Assembly: GCF_027595985.1 (NCBI RefSeq)
Contig: NC_073306.1
Span: 194,896,000-194,959,999 of the forward strand
From: Sorex araneus
Taxonomy: Eukaryota > Chordata > Mammalia > Eulipotyphla > Soricidae
Length of the DNA stretch: 64,000 nucleotides
Direction of reading: 5' to 3'
Positions 36,814 through 49,400 of this stretch are shown piece by piece (the first letter of the stretch is position 1; every line of letters starts with the position of its first letter). The notes under the pieces are model-generated. The model was not told where the DNA came from and made no database searches. It worked only from the letters and a program-made list of their open reading frames with translations. The translations under genes and the position numbers were made by a program.

Positions 36814-38217
36814 TCAATAACTGTATTTATGCATCTCTTTACAATTCTTTCCCTACAGTTAGATTTATTGTGTTAGGCTTCTGTACATTTTTCAATAATT
36901 CATTAGCCTATGTCATCTGCCATTAATCTGTGCTTAATTCATTTTGGCATAATGCAGGACTCAAGACTCAGATGCCTATGTCTAAATGTTGGTTCCAACA
37001 TTGTTACCTCAGAGTAGAGGTTGAGATGGACAACATACCAAAATACAGAAAAAAGATTTTTTTAAAGTGCTTTTTCCCATGGAATTGATTAATATATCTA
37101 TAAATAATCAAAATCATTTAGATACATTTTCCATAGCTATAATAATTGCTATTTCCATAGCTATTAAAATAGCTGTAGTGAAAATTCATAGTCCGATATG
37201 AAACGATTTTGGCATATGTATCTCTGGACCAGAACCAGAAAATTCTCTAGTTCACTCAGCATAAAAATGTCTCCTTTGCTTTGGCAGGATCATCTCAGGG
37301 GCTGCTGAGAACAAGAAGATGGTGGGAAGATCTGAAATACCCACAGATACGTCCCTGTCATGTTTCCAAGTTTGGGGGGAGGGGGAAGCATTAGAAAACA
37401 GACTTAATTGCACCTTCGCATCTACAGGGGTTCTTTTAGAATAAACAATTCAAACAACTTGTGGTCGTGGTCCCTTTTTCTTCCCAAACATAGGTAACTC
37501 TGACTAAATTAATTCTAAAAGATAGTGGGATGACTTAGCCATTATGGAAAATACTTTGCCTTTAGCAATTAACTAATCCTATTAGAAACCAACTTCCTTA
37601 GTTCACTGAAAATGTTATATTTAACCAGCTGCCTTCTCTTTGTTTAAGAAAATTTATGTTCCCTTTCTGTATGCGTAACTTATCTGTATACATCTAACCT
37701 CAAACTCCACATGGAAGGGCCAATCATACAGATATCTGCTATCTGCTATGGTTTTCCTGGCCTAGTTTCCTCTTTAATAAGTTGGCTTTGCATAACTTCT
37801 TTAATAAATTTCTCTTTTACTAAACTTTGAATTTACTACACAGCATTCATTAAATCAATTGTATTTCCTTTTCTCAACAAGAATAAGAAGACACATAATC
37901 ATTGAACTTTTTTGTATACCAGATAACCTTTACGTTCATTATTATATTTAAATTAAATTGCACTACTATTGGTATCTGATAGGTTGCATTTCACAGATGG
38001 AAATACTACATTTATTTGAGCGGCTCACCCAATGTCCCCAATGTCACATGATCAAGATCACAGAAGATTTAAACAACTGTGCTCTCATCCCTATTTTAAC
38101 ATTTCCTCACAGAATTTTCTTGCTCTTGTTTTTTTCTCCATGATTTTTTACATGGCATTTGTCTCCTTATGTATCTCAGATCTTCTGTCATTCTGGGATT
38201 TTTTTGTTAAGTGCTCC
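36814..38217. other. No recognisable gene
   Basis: AT-rich, with a possible MIR scrap near 37990-38070 (TTTCACAGATGGAAATAC ... CACATGATCAAG). Confidence 0.4.
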
Positions 38218-38224
38218 AGTTGTT

Positions 38225-38410
38225 GTCTTTGTTCGGTTGGTTTGTTTGTTCGGGGGCCATACTTGGCAATGCTCAGGGGTTACTCCTGGCTCTGCACTCA
38301 GATATCACTCCTGGAGGTGTTCAATGGACCATAAGGGATGGCGAGAATCAAACCCAGGCTGGCCATGTGCAAGGCAAGCGCCCTCCCCACTGTGCTATCA
38401 CTGCAACCCT
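38225..38410 (-). mobile_element. SINE, short type
   Basis: AGTTGTT flanks it (38218-38224 and 38411-38417). Confidence 0.88.
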
Positions 38411-38572
38411 AGTTGTTCTTTATGTTCAGTCCTAATCAACATGACATGGTTTCTTTCAGCTGCAGTAACTTCCTTAACCCCTATTATTACTAGAACTTCA
38501 TCTGTACACTCATATAACTCTCAAATTTCTTTGAAATTAAAACATTTTTTTATTTGTTATATATTAGGAGTG

Positions 38573-38780
38573 GGCTAGAGCGATAGCACAGCTGTTGGGC
38601 TTTCACCTTTCACGCAGCTGACCCATGTTCTATTCCTCCGCCACTCTCGGAGAGCCCGGCAAGCTACTGAGAGTATCGAGACCTGGCAAGCTACCCATGC
38701 GTATTGGATATGCCAAAAACATGATGAGAGACGATACTGGTGCCCGCTCGAACAAATCGATGAGCAACGGGATGACAGTG
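38573..38780 (+). mobile_element. SINE, long type, with 14-bp duplication
   Basis: ATATATTAGGAGTG at 38559-38572 and 38781-38794. One of the internal segments is shortened (GAGTATCGAGACCTGGC). Confidence 0.92.
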
Positions 38781-39304
38781 ATATATTAGGAGTGTACTTG
38801 CAAATGTTAGGAAACAAAGTAAAGTCCATTTCTTTGTACCCCAATTCCCCACTTTGAGATAAACCCAACTCTAGGTCCATCTCAGAAGACCAGCTAATCA
38901 AAAGAGCATCAGACAGATTCAAAGAATAAAAAAGTGAATTTTACATTATACACATATTGAGCTGGGGAAAGCAGGGTTTAAACCTTTAACCAAGGAACAA
39001 AGAGTGGCAACCAGGGTGAGCAGGCGAGAGAAGGGTGATGTTATGTGACAAGGAGGGAATGACTATCTTTATTAGGAAAGTAAAGAGTTTCTCAGCAAGA
39101 GAACAGGTTTACAGATAAACCTGTACTTCTGTGAATCCCCAAGCTACATTTCTGTAGGACCTGGGTCTAAATAATAAAAAAGTATTGCAATCACTTCTTT
39201 AACTAAGGGAAAGACATAAGGATTAGAGGAAATGCAAAAAAAAAAAAAATGTTTCTTTAGATGCCAAAATCATCATTGTTCTCACCTCAAAATAATCTGA
39301 AGAT

Positions 39305-39945
39305 GACTGGTTGAAGAAACTTTGGTACATCTACACAATGGAATAATATGCAGCTGTTAGAAAACATGAAGTCATGAAATTTGCAAATAAGTGGATCAAC
39401 ACAGAAAGTATCATGTTAAGTGAAATGAGTCAGAAATAGAGGGACAGGTATAGAAAGATCGCTCTCATCTGTGGAATATAAAGTAACAGAATGGGAGACT
39501 AACACCCAAGAGTAGTAGAGATAAGGACTAGGAGGTCTGCTCCACAGCTTGGAAACCAGCCTCACATACTGGGGGAAAAGGCAGCTTAGATAGAGAAGGG
39601 AACACCAAGTAGAGGCTGTTAGGAGGACCCATTCAGGTTGAAAGACGCATGCCGAAAGTAGACTATAGGCCGAACATGATGGCCGCTCAATACCTCTATT
39701 GCAAACCAAAACACCCAAAAGGAGAGGGAGCAAAAGGGAATGCTCCAGAGGCAGGGCAGGATGAAGGGGATGGGGGATATGGGGGGAGGGATGCTGAGAC
39801 CATTGGTGGTGGAAAATGGGCACTGGTGGAGAGATGGGTACTCGATCATTGTATGACTGAAACACAAGCATGAAAGTCTGTAAGCATGTAACTACTTCAC
39901 AGTGATTCACTAATAAATATATAAATTTAAAAAATAAAAATAATG
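39305..39945 (+). mobile_element. 5'-truncated L1 with ORF2 end and 3' UTR
   Basis: It begins in the C-terminal part of the reverse-transcriptase ORF (GACTGGTTGAAGAAACTTTGGTACATC, followed by ACAATGGAATAATATGCAGC) and continues through the complete shared 3' UTR. Not coding. Confidence 0.85.
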
Positions 39946-40349
39946 ACAATAATATGAGGAAACCAACTGAGAATCCCAAGATGGACTGATTTGATCACCT
40001 TCACTTTCTTAGTAACATAAGCCAACAATAAAAACTCTCGGATTCAAAGAAACCAACTTCAATTCATATCAACGATCTTTATCACTAAACCAAAGGACAG
40101 ATTACACATAAGGTGAGCAGGACAAATCACACATAAGGTGAGCATGAAGACTAAAAAGGGGAATGTAATGCTGACAGGGCTATTCTCTAGCTACAGAAGA
40201 TGTTTTCGTTGTAACCTTAGGGACTTTTGAAAAACTTCTTGATTACAGCCACTAAAGGCAACAGTGCTCTTTCCCTGGAGGGTCTAAAGTGCTTTGGCTG
40301 CAAAAGGCAGTTTTCTTGGTAATACTTGCATCTTAAAGGCTGCCCAATA

Positions 40350-40533
40350 GCAGCATTTCTCACCCATGTGCCATATGGTGCCCGGAAGCCCCAAGGATGT
40401 TTTATCCAGACTACAGATGAAATTCTTGTAAAAATGGCACGATTAGGGATGCAATCAGTGGGACAGGGAAGCCACAGGAAGGAAACAAAGACAGAAGGGC
40501 ATTACAGTCAGAAAAAGGTTAAGAACGACTGCC
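40350..40533. mobile_element. hAT-type DNA transposon fossil (MER5/Charlie-like)
   Basis: GCAGCATTTCTCACCC at the left and GGTTAAGAACGACTGC at the right form imperfect terminal inverted repeats of the hAT-Charlie kind. About 185 bp with no coding capacity. Confidence 0.45.
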
Positions 40534-40821
40534 CTAAGGAACACTGAAGACTGCTCTTGCCAGAGGATATTCATACTTGCCCACACGCTGTCCCCAGGTT
40601 ATACCCCTGACAGATTGGCAGGGTGCTTCTGGAATCTCAGGTCACAGTGTTCGGGATCAACACGGCAAAATTCTTGCACCCAACTGCAGAACAAAAAGCA
40701 TGCAAATTAGGACCCCCTCAGGGCCAGGTTCAAGTTTCTCAGCTACTAGAAGATCCACATCTCCAAAAATGGGGCTTTACTAAATTTAAGGTGAACACAC
40801 ATTTAAAGACACGCTGACTGA

Positions 40822-40991
40822 GGGGCTGGAGCAATAGCACAGCGAGTAGGGCGTTTGCCTTGTACGCGGCCGACCCGGGTTCGATTCCCAGCATCCCATA
40901 TGGTCCCCTGAGCACCGCCAGGGGTGATTCCTGAGTGCAGAGCCAGGAGTAACCCCTGTGCATTGCTGGGTGTGACCCAAAAAGAAAAAAA
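40822..40991 (+). mobile_element. SINE, short type, near-consensus
   Basis: Intact A- and B-box regions. The 17-bp flanks (40805-40821 and 40992-41008) differ at one base. Confidence 0.93.
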
Positions 40992-41616
40992 AAAGACATG
41001 CTGACTGAAAAAAGGACTTGTTCCAGATCACTTAGGAGTCCAGTATATCCCTAATTGTCTTCTGGTCCCCGCACTACTGAGAACACCTAAGCTCTCACTT
41101 GCAGTTAAATCAACCAATAAATCCTACTTAGTAGCCAAAGAAAATCTTGAGTAGGGCAGGGAAATGTTGAAAACCACTATTTTAAGAGGATAAGTTTGGT
41201 GTTGCTATGTAGAAAGTTGGAAAAATTAACAGAACATCTTGAATAAATATCTGAACTAATTCTGGATTACGTGTAAAGATATGAAAAAGAAGAACAAAAA
41301 AGAACCAAATGCATGATTGATATATAACACTTGACTTTTGAGCAAGACAAAGCATATAAACTCTAGCAAAGCATCATTATTTTTATGTCTAGATCATCAC
41401 TATAAACCATAAATGCCACATGTATACATCTGTATACACAAACACATAAACACACAATATCATTTCTCTATCTAGCAACCATCTTGGAAGCTTAATCCTA
41501 CCTATTCAGTATAAACTTCCATGCAAAAGAAATGTCTTCCATCAAATCCTTCCTCTGCCTTTCTTGGAACACGTAGACCTCTAAATACTACTCCTTCTTC
41601 AACCAAACTTGTGCAC

Positions 41617-41664
41617 ATGCACGTGTGTGCGCACACATACACACAGACACATACACACACACAT
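41617..41664. repeat. CA-rich microsatellite
   Basis: Interrupted CA/TG dinucleotides (GCACACATACACACAGACAC and onward). Confidence 0.8.
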
Positions 41665-43010
41665 GTCAAGTTTCATGTAGGCTTTTTCCACAATAGGACA
41701 ACTAATTGATCCATTCATAGGGCAAGCAGAGCTCATCTTCATCATCCCATCAATGATCAAAAGAAAAATGTAGTAATAAATGATTATTCTTATATTGGGG
41801 AGGAAGAAATTGGGGCTAAGAGAAATGAAGGGTCACAGCAGGAATAGAGAGGAAGAGAAAAATAGAGAAGAAAATAATCCAAAATAATGTTTTCATTTCA
41901 ATAATTTTTGTTGTGAATAAAAAGTACTCTTCTCATATCCTTACATCCTAAAAAATAATTCTTTTATCAATGACTACAGGTTTGTTTATTTTTTTAGGAA
42001 GTTTCATATATAACTTTGCTTGAAAAGTTAGGCCTATACTTAGGTATGCAAGCATCTTTCCTCTAAAATACTATCTTTCTCATAATGTTTCCTGTAATTT
42101 ACAAAATCCATACTTTTCCTAAAAAGCATACTGACTCATCGCTTCTTAAAAAACAATTCCTAAGTGCTTATCCTCAACACCTCTGAAATCACACCTCTAG
42201 AAATTTCAGGGTAGAAAAATTAAAAAAGCAGCAGTTCAATTCAAATCTAAGACTTTCTTATCTGTTCATGGAGAAAAACCCATCCATGCTAATATTAGCC
42301 TTTTAAAAGTCAAAGATAACTCATTAAATTGTCTTGATACAAATGCTTAAAGTAGGTTCATCCAGAGAATAAACTGAGAGTTGTACCTGTAAATCTGATT
42401 GGTTCACAAAGAGCATTCTGATTTTACCACTTTCACCTCAAAGAATACATTCAAAAGCTTTACCTGAAAATAATTCTTTCAAATAAAATTTCTCACAAAA
42501 AATCTAATTATCTCTAGTGCATTATCCTCATATACAAAAATACCTAGGAAATCCTGAGAAGAAAAAAATGATAGCAAACACATTATCCACTGAATATTTT
42601 TATCCTCTCTTTCAGGCCCCTATGGCTTTTTTTAGTACTTCCTTCTAGACTATGTGTATATTAGAAGAAGAAAGGAAGTTATTTTCATCACTGCAAATAC
42701 AGGATGAAATCTTGAGATTGTTGACATAATGTCACCAGTTTTATCTGCAGATAAAACATGCACAAAAGAAATAATGCCTTATTTTGCACCTATTTTACAT
42801 ATATTTCCCCCCAGCTCACCAAAATCATTGTCTTCAGAGTTTGTGTCCTTTATTCCCTGACTGCCTTCCCTATAATTGAGTTCTCTAAATAAGTACAGGG
42901 CCTGAGTTACAATTAAAAATAATGACACTCTACTGAGCCAATGTCCTTGCATGCAGTAGAAGGCTGCAGGCTAATTACAGAAGGTAGGGGGTGATTCCTC
43001 ATTTTGCTTC
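41665..43010. other. Repeat-poor AMBN upstream region
   Basis: About 1.3 kb before the AMBN promoter holds no SINE, L1 or LTR that I can recognise, in contrast to the rest of the window. It may include regulatory sequence, but no specific element beyond the promoter motifs is claimed. Confidence 0.45.
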
Positions 43011-43032
43011 ATTTTGATTGGTGGATTGGCAC

Positions 43033-43042
43033 TTTAAATAAG
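43033..43042 (+). promoter_or_regulatory. TATA-like box of the AMBN promoter
   Basis: TTTAAATAAG lies 124 bp before the first ATG. Two ATTGG pentamers (inverted CCAAT boxes) at 43017-43021 and 43025-43029 sit just upstream, and a homeodomain-type TAATTA is at 42972-42977. Ameloblastin transcription is reported to respond to Msx/Dlx homeodomain and Runx factors, so TAATTA is a candidate site; this is inference. Transcription would start near 43062-43070. Confidence 0.5.
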
Positions 43043-43064
43043 GTTTTTAGGTCTTCCTTGAATT

Positions 43065-43165
43065 AGAGATACAGAGCGAGTCCCAGGCACAGTCCAGAAA
43101 AAAAAATTTATCTTCTTTCTTAGAACTATCTTGGTTGGCATCACCAGGCCCTGAGAGCACAGTGC
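43065..43165 (+). other. AMBN: AMBN 5' untranslated region (inferred)
   Basis: This stretch runs from the start site predicted about 30 bp after the TATA-like box to the first ATG. The 5' border is inferred from spacing only. No upstream ATG was noticed in it. Confidence 0.4.
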
Positions 43166-43180
43166 ATGCCAGCATTGCAG
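43166..43180 (+). CDS. AMBN: AMBN exon 1, coding part (MPALQ)
   Basis: ATGCCAGCATTGCAG is followed by the splice donor GTAAAC. It aligns with the human first coding exon, which encodes MSASK in the same phase, and joins exon 2 to read [14 protein letters not shown] against human MSASK-IPLFK-MKDL. The first ATG has T at -3 and so a weak initiation context. The assignment depends on position, donor site and similarity of only five codons. Confidence 0.65.
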
Positions 43181-43400
43181 GTAAACTGTGATTTTTTGAT
43201 TTCCATGTAATTCCTGTAAGTTTTGTCTTCCTCCCTCCAGGCAACTTTTATAAAGAGGATTTATCTTCATTTGTCAATGGAAGCTGAGTAATAGCTTATT
43301 GTAAATCATTATTGTGTTTCAGAGAAGACATGTCTAATACCCTTCCAGTTTCCAGCTAAGCAAAGAGAGAAAGAGAGAAAGAAAGAAAGAGAGAAAGAAA

Positions 43401-43459
<59 letters not shown>

Positions 43460-46400
43460 AGAGAAAGGAAAAGAGAGAGAAAAAGAGAGAAAGAGTCTAT
43501 GGAAACTTTAAAACTATTTTTGATTATTAGTGATAGTGGCTAATTTAGAACAGTATTAGAAGATAATCAAATTTATTGACTAATCAGCCTTCCAATTATG
43601 AAATAGTAGTGTCTTTTGAACCTATAGAATAAATTTAAATAATTATCTTAGAAAGACAAAAACTCATTCAAAACATTTGCCACTGATATTAAAGGAAATT
43701 AAACTATTCTGTTTGTTCTTACTTGAACAAGATACTTTTTGATATGATAATCTAGATAACTTAAAAAGAGAATTATATACTCCACATATTTGCAAATAAT
43801 AGTTATGAAATGATTGCTGTATTACATTTAAAATGTATTTTAACTTTTGCTATGGAAGAAAACTTAAGTATAAGCTTCTAGAACTGATATTTAATAAGGT
43901 TTTATATAACAGAAGTGATTTTTAAATTTATAATTAATTTTGTGAAAGCATTTAAAGAATATGCATGAGGTTTATTCCTACCTGTTCATTTAAGTTATAA
44001 TTCAATTTCTTAAAAAATACATAGGGTTTGCTTGGCTTTGCTTTTTTACTTAGGCATTTTTGACATGTTTATTAATCCATTCCAAAAACTAGCTAATATA
44101 AATCAATTGTTTAGCAACAGTCATTTTTTTTTTTAGTTTTTGCTTCTGAACATGATATTTTGGAATCTCAGAGGCTCTGATCATTTGAAATATTGTGCTT
44201 AAACCATTCTGAAATTACAAATATATATATACATATATATTTGATTTAATTCTCCAACCCAACTGTTTCAGATCCCTCTTATCAAAATGAAAGACCTGAT
44301 ACTGATCCTGTGCCTCCTTGAAATGAGTTCTGCAGTACCGGTAAGACAGTCTTCCAGGGCATACTAGTAAAAACATAATCAAAGACCTCACGATGTTGAA
44401 GAACCAGTGGCTGAAAGGCCATCCATCCACGTGGAGTCATTTGAATTAATTCAGTGCCATTGGTCCAACGGAGTCAAAAGTCATAGCTGACCACCTAGCT
44501 TGCTTTTGTCTGATACTGACATGAGGGTCAGCCTTAGCCATCCACCATCAGTCTAACACCTTGACTTCCTTGGACTCTAAACTAATCCACACTTGCGTCA
44601 GTAAATCCACTGAAACGGGCCAATTGCTTATGATTGCTAACTCGCTGCTTGTCTATCAGATGCTTTTCTTTTTCTTTGGCATGTAAAATATATGTCATGT
44701 GTATGAGCAGTTATGTAGATATTGTTCTGTAATCCATGGACAGATAAAAGACAAAGGCATAGTATCCTGTATTCTGTAGTCGAATCTGTCCAAAATACCT
44801 TCATCTGTGTGTCTCTCTCTCTTTTTCTCTCTCTCCACCCACCCACATACCTAAACTTTTCCTTTACTTATATGTTAAACATTAAACATTTATGACTCTT
44901 TTCCCTCTATACATTTCCAAATGCGAACTGTTGAGAGAAATTTGCTCCATGACTCAGAATATAGAGTTGTACTTCCATAAAAATCTCATGAAAGATACAT
45001 AACATGCTCAGAAAAAGTATTCTTAAAATTCTTATTCATAAAGGAAAAATAATCCAAGTATGTTAGAGGGAATTCCAAAAATATCTGTGGTATAAATGAA
45101 AGCATTAAAATCTTTTCATCCTAGATACAGGAGCAGAGCAATAGCACAGTGGGTAAAGCATTTGCCTGGCACAAAGCCAATCTGGATTCTATCTCCAGTA
45201 TCCCCTATGGAGTTCCAAGCACCTCCAGGAGTAAATCCTGAGTGCAGAGCCAGGGGTAAACCCTGAGCAATGTAGAGTGAGTCTCAGAACCCTAAAAATA
45301 AGAAAAAACTTTTAATTCTAGATAGTGAGACTATCCAAAGGATTAGAGACACTGAAAAATTCAATTTTCTCTAATTCCAATTCCCACTCTTAATTTCTTC
45401 CTCATAGTATTTATACATATTAAAAATAATATTACTGTACGTATATGTTTAACTTTTTTTTGTCTTTTTTGTCTTTTAAGCTTTTTATTTTTCCAAAGAG
45501 ATTCGTGGATCTGATTTTTCCATTCCTTTTTTAATTTTTTTATTTTTTAATAAATGACCATGAGGTGCAGTTACAGACTTACAAACTTTCGTGCTTATGT
45601 TTCAGTAATACAATGATCAAGTACCCATCCCTCCACCAGTGCCCATTCTCCACCACCAGTGATCCCAGTATCCCTCCCACAGATCCCATCTCATCCCTGC
45701 CCCCACCTCCCACCTCTGTGGCAGTCACATTCCCTTTTACTCTCTCTCTCCTTTTGGGTGTTATGGTTTGCGATAGAGGTATTAAGTGGCCATCATGTTC
45801 GTCTATAGTCTACTTTCAGCGAGCCCTCCAAGCATCCTTTACTTGGTGATCCCTTCTCCATCTCAGCTGCCTTTTCCCCCAGCATGTGAGGCTGGCTTCC
45901 AAGCCATGGAGCAATCTTCCTGCTCCTTATCTCTACTATCCTTGGGTGATAGTCTCCCATTATGTTACTTTATATTCCACAAATTAATGCAGTCCTTCTA
46001 TGTCTGTCCCTCTCTTTCTGACTCATTTCATTTAGCATGATACTCTCCATGTGGATCCACCTGTATACAAATTTTCATGACTTCATCTTTTCTAACAGCT
46101 GCATAGTATTCCATTGTGTAGATGTACCAAAGTTTCTTTAACCAGTCATCTGTTCTCGGGCATTTGGGTTTTTTCCAGATTTGGGCTATTGTGAACAGTG
46201 CTGCAATGAACATACAAGTGCAGATGTCATTTCTACTATGCTTTTTTGCATCTCTGGATATATTCCCAGAAGTGCTATTGTGGAGTCAAATGGGAGCTCA
46301 AGTTCTAATTTTTTGAGAAACATCCATACTCTTTTCCTAAAGGACTGAACCAGTCGGCATTCCCACCAGCAGTGAAGGAGAGTCCCTTCTCTCCACATCT

Positions 46401-49400
46401 ACGCCAACATTGATTGCTTTTGTTCTTTTGGATATGTGCCAGTCTCTGTGGTGTGAGATGATATCTCATTGTTTTGATCTGCATCTCCCTGATGATTAGT
46501 GATGAAGAGCATTTTTCATGTGCCTTTTGATGCCTTTTGCTTTTCATGCTTAACTTTTAATGAACACATTAAATATAGCAGTACTTAATGCTAGAATATA
46601 TTTAAGGGAAAATACATTTAATAATATTTAAAAATTATAAATACAGATCAATAACTCTATACACAAAGTAATCTTTCATGGATCACAGAGATTCTACAGG
46701 GGTTAAGATGATTGCTTGTATGCAGCCAACCTCAGTTCAATTCCCAGCACACAAATCCCCCCAAGCACCTCTAGGAACCCCAGAGCAGAGAGGCAAGAGT
46801 AGCCCCTAAACACTACTGGGTGTGGTCCACAAACTCCAAAAAAAGCCAATAATTTTTGACAAGGTTGATGGAAGATAGATTCAAGGCCTCTGAATGAGAG
46901 TAAAGTTTGGTTTTACCCAATGCTATGATTCCACACCACGTGCAATAAACCAAAGATTAGACTTATTAAATACACACACACACAAACAAACAAATATTGA
47001 TCCAAGTTTTTCCCTTTGCTGTTCTGTGATTATTTTTTAAGGACATACTCTTAGTTCTCGACTTTATTGCTTTGTTTTACTTCAAATTTATCTTCACTAT
47101 CACTTTCAAACTAAAGTTCACTTGCAAAACAACATAGCATTAAGATTCAAAGAGTAGATAATCTGCGTGGAAGCAAAATTATTAATAATTGTATTAAATT
47201 AGGGCATGAGTAAAAGTATAGCAGGTAAAGAGCTTGCCTTGCCTGTGGTCTACTGGATTCAATCCCCGGTACACCATATCCAAGCCCTGCCAGGAGTGAT
47301 CCCCGAACACAGAGTCATAGGTAAGCCCTAAGCACCACCATGGGTGTCACCCAAATGAAGAAGTAGAATAATTCCCCCAAGTAATTTAAATTACTCTTCA
47401 TAATGCCAAAAAACTCAAGTGATTTAGAGAATAATTAACCTTGTGGTATCTGAACTTGTCCTTATGGCTTGGTTGCTTTCTATTTCCATTTTTCAGGAAT
47501 ACTTTTTTTTACCAGAAAAGTACTCAAAACTATTTTTACTTCCATTTAGGTATTTCCTAAGCAAGCTGGGATACCAGGCATGGCTAGTTTGAGCCTTGAG
47601 GTATGTATTGCCACTGTAATTACAAATAACCTTTAGATGAGTATGTATGTTTCAGGTAAGAAAAAAACATGATAAGCTGCTTTTTTCTGTTGTGTTCTAG
47701 TCAAAAGTGAGTCACTCTTCTCTCCTGTAATCCAAGAGAAGTTTATGATATTTAGTAGAACCGCATCGTAACATTTTATTGGAGTTTCACACTCTGGGGT
47801 ATTTCTTTGGGCATTGCAACACTCATGTGTAATAGCTACAAATAATAGATTGTATATGTTAAGTAGTATGTTGACAAAATTACTGCATTAAATAAGACAC
47901 ACTGTTCTAAAATGATTAATTATTTCTACTTAGTCCCTTTATGTACCTTATAAAGTTGTCATGAAGATCATTTACCTTACAAACTATTGTTTATAAGAAC
48001 TCCTGTAGTAGCATTAACATTGTACTAAAGTATTAACTAAATAGTGTGTATTTATTTTATTGCAGTTCTCAAAATTAATATGCTCTTTATTGACTTATTG
48101 TTGGTTTACAGTATTATGGAGTCTCGGGGTTAGCGTCACACCCCTATATGTGTCTAATACAACACTCAACACCACCAGCAGTGCGGTGCCATGCCACCAC
48201 CCTCTACTACTACCTCCCATTCCTCTCTCGTTTCCCTTCCGTTACTACCACAGTTTCACCAAATCTAGGGGTTAGTTTTCTGGTTTTTCTCCAACTTATT
48301 TGTCTTTGTTTTGATACTCATTCTATTAGAAAATTTCAGCTGGATATCATCGCTTGTTCATCTCATAAAAAATATTAACACTTATGAGCAGAATATTTAT
48401 GAGGTTAAAAATTGTCACAAGACTTTGAAATGTACTCATACAATGACAATCTGAGAGCAATTACACTCATATTGGTTAAATGCCATCTCACATGAAAAAT
48501 GTGATAGACTAAGTGCTGGTTTCACTGAGTTATTTTCTATCACACTTTATAGCTTAAACTCAATTCAAAGCACTCTAAAGGTCTTCCCACTAAAAGTGAA
48601 GTTGACATGTCGAATTGACAGTAACTTTATTGATTTGAGGGTTTTTTTTATTTGAGAATGAATTGATTTGTTTGCCTGTTTCTCTTTAAGTTCTTCAGTT
48701 TGAATTATAAAAGGCAAAGTCAGGTAAATTAGTGATAAAAAGAGTTTATGAAGCAATGTCCTCACAATTACTTAATAGTTCAATTGAATGAACTATTTTC
48801 CATATTTTAGCGTCACCTCAAGTAAATAATTTTTCCCTCAATGATGAAAATCTCAATATTTTTGTATCAATAACAATGAACTAATCGATATAACATTTCT
48901 TCTTCCAGTGAAATGTATGCTATAATTATATTCATATTAACCCATCCCAAAGTTTGTGCTATTAATGATATATGTTGAGAAATCAGGTGTGTCACACAGA
49001 AAAGAGATATACATATGAACATTAACTCACTTTTTATTTCTTTACAGACAATGAGACAGTTGGGAAGCTTGCAGGGGTTAAACATGCTTTCTCAGGTAAA
49101 TTAATTTTTAAATATTTCTTATAATGATGCAAAAATAATGGTGGTAGTAGTAATAGTGATATTAGAAACAATCTTGTTATTCAGAAATTTGTTTGTAAGT
49201 AGCTAACATCTAAAAACACTGGAAGAACAAATAAGATCAAATAAGTAATTGAGATAATGGAAAACAAAATAAAATCATGGGATGGGATAACAAAGGAAAA
49301 TTTTAAAAATCACTGAACTTTTTTTAGTAAGAAAGATTCTTTTTTAAACTACTAATTGCATTATAAAATCTACAGTGATGTTTAAAATTAAATCTCAAAG

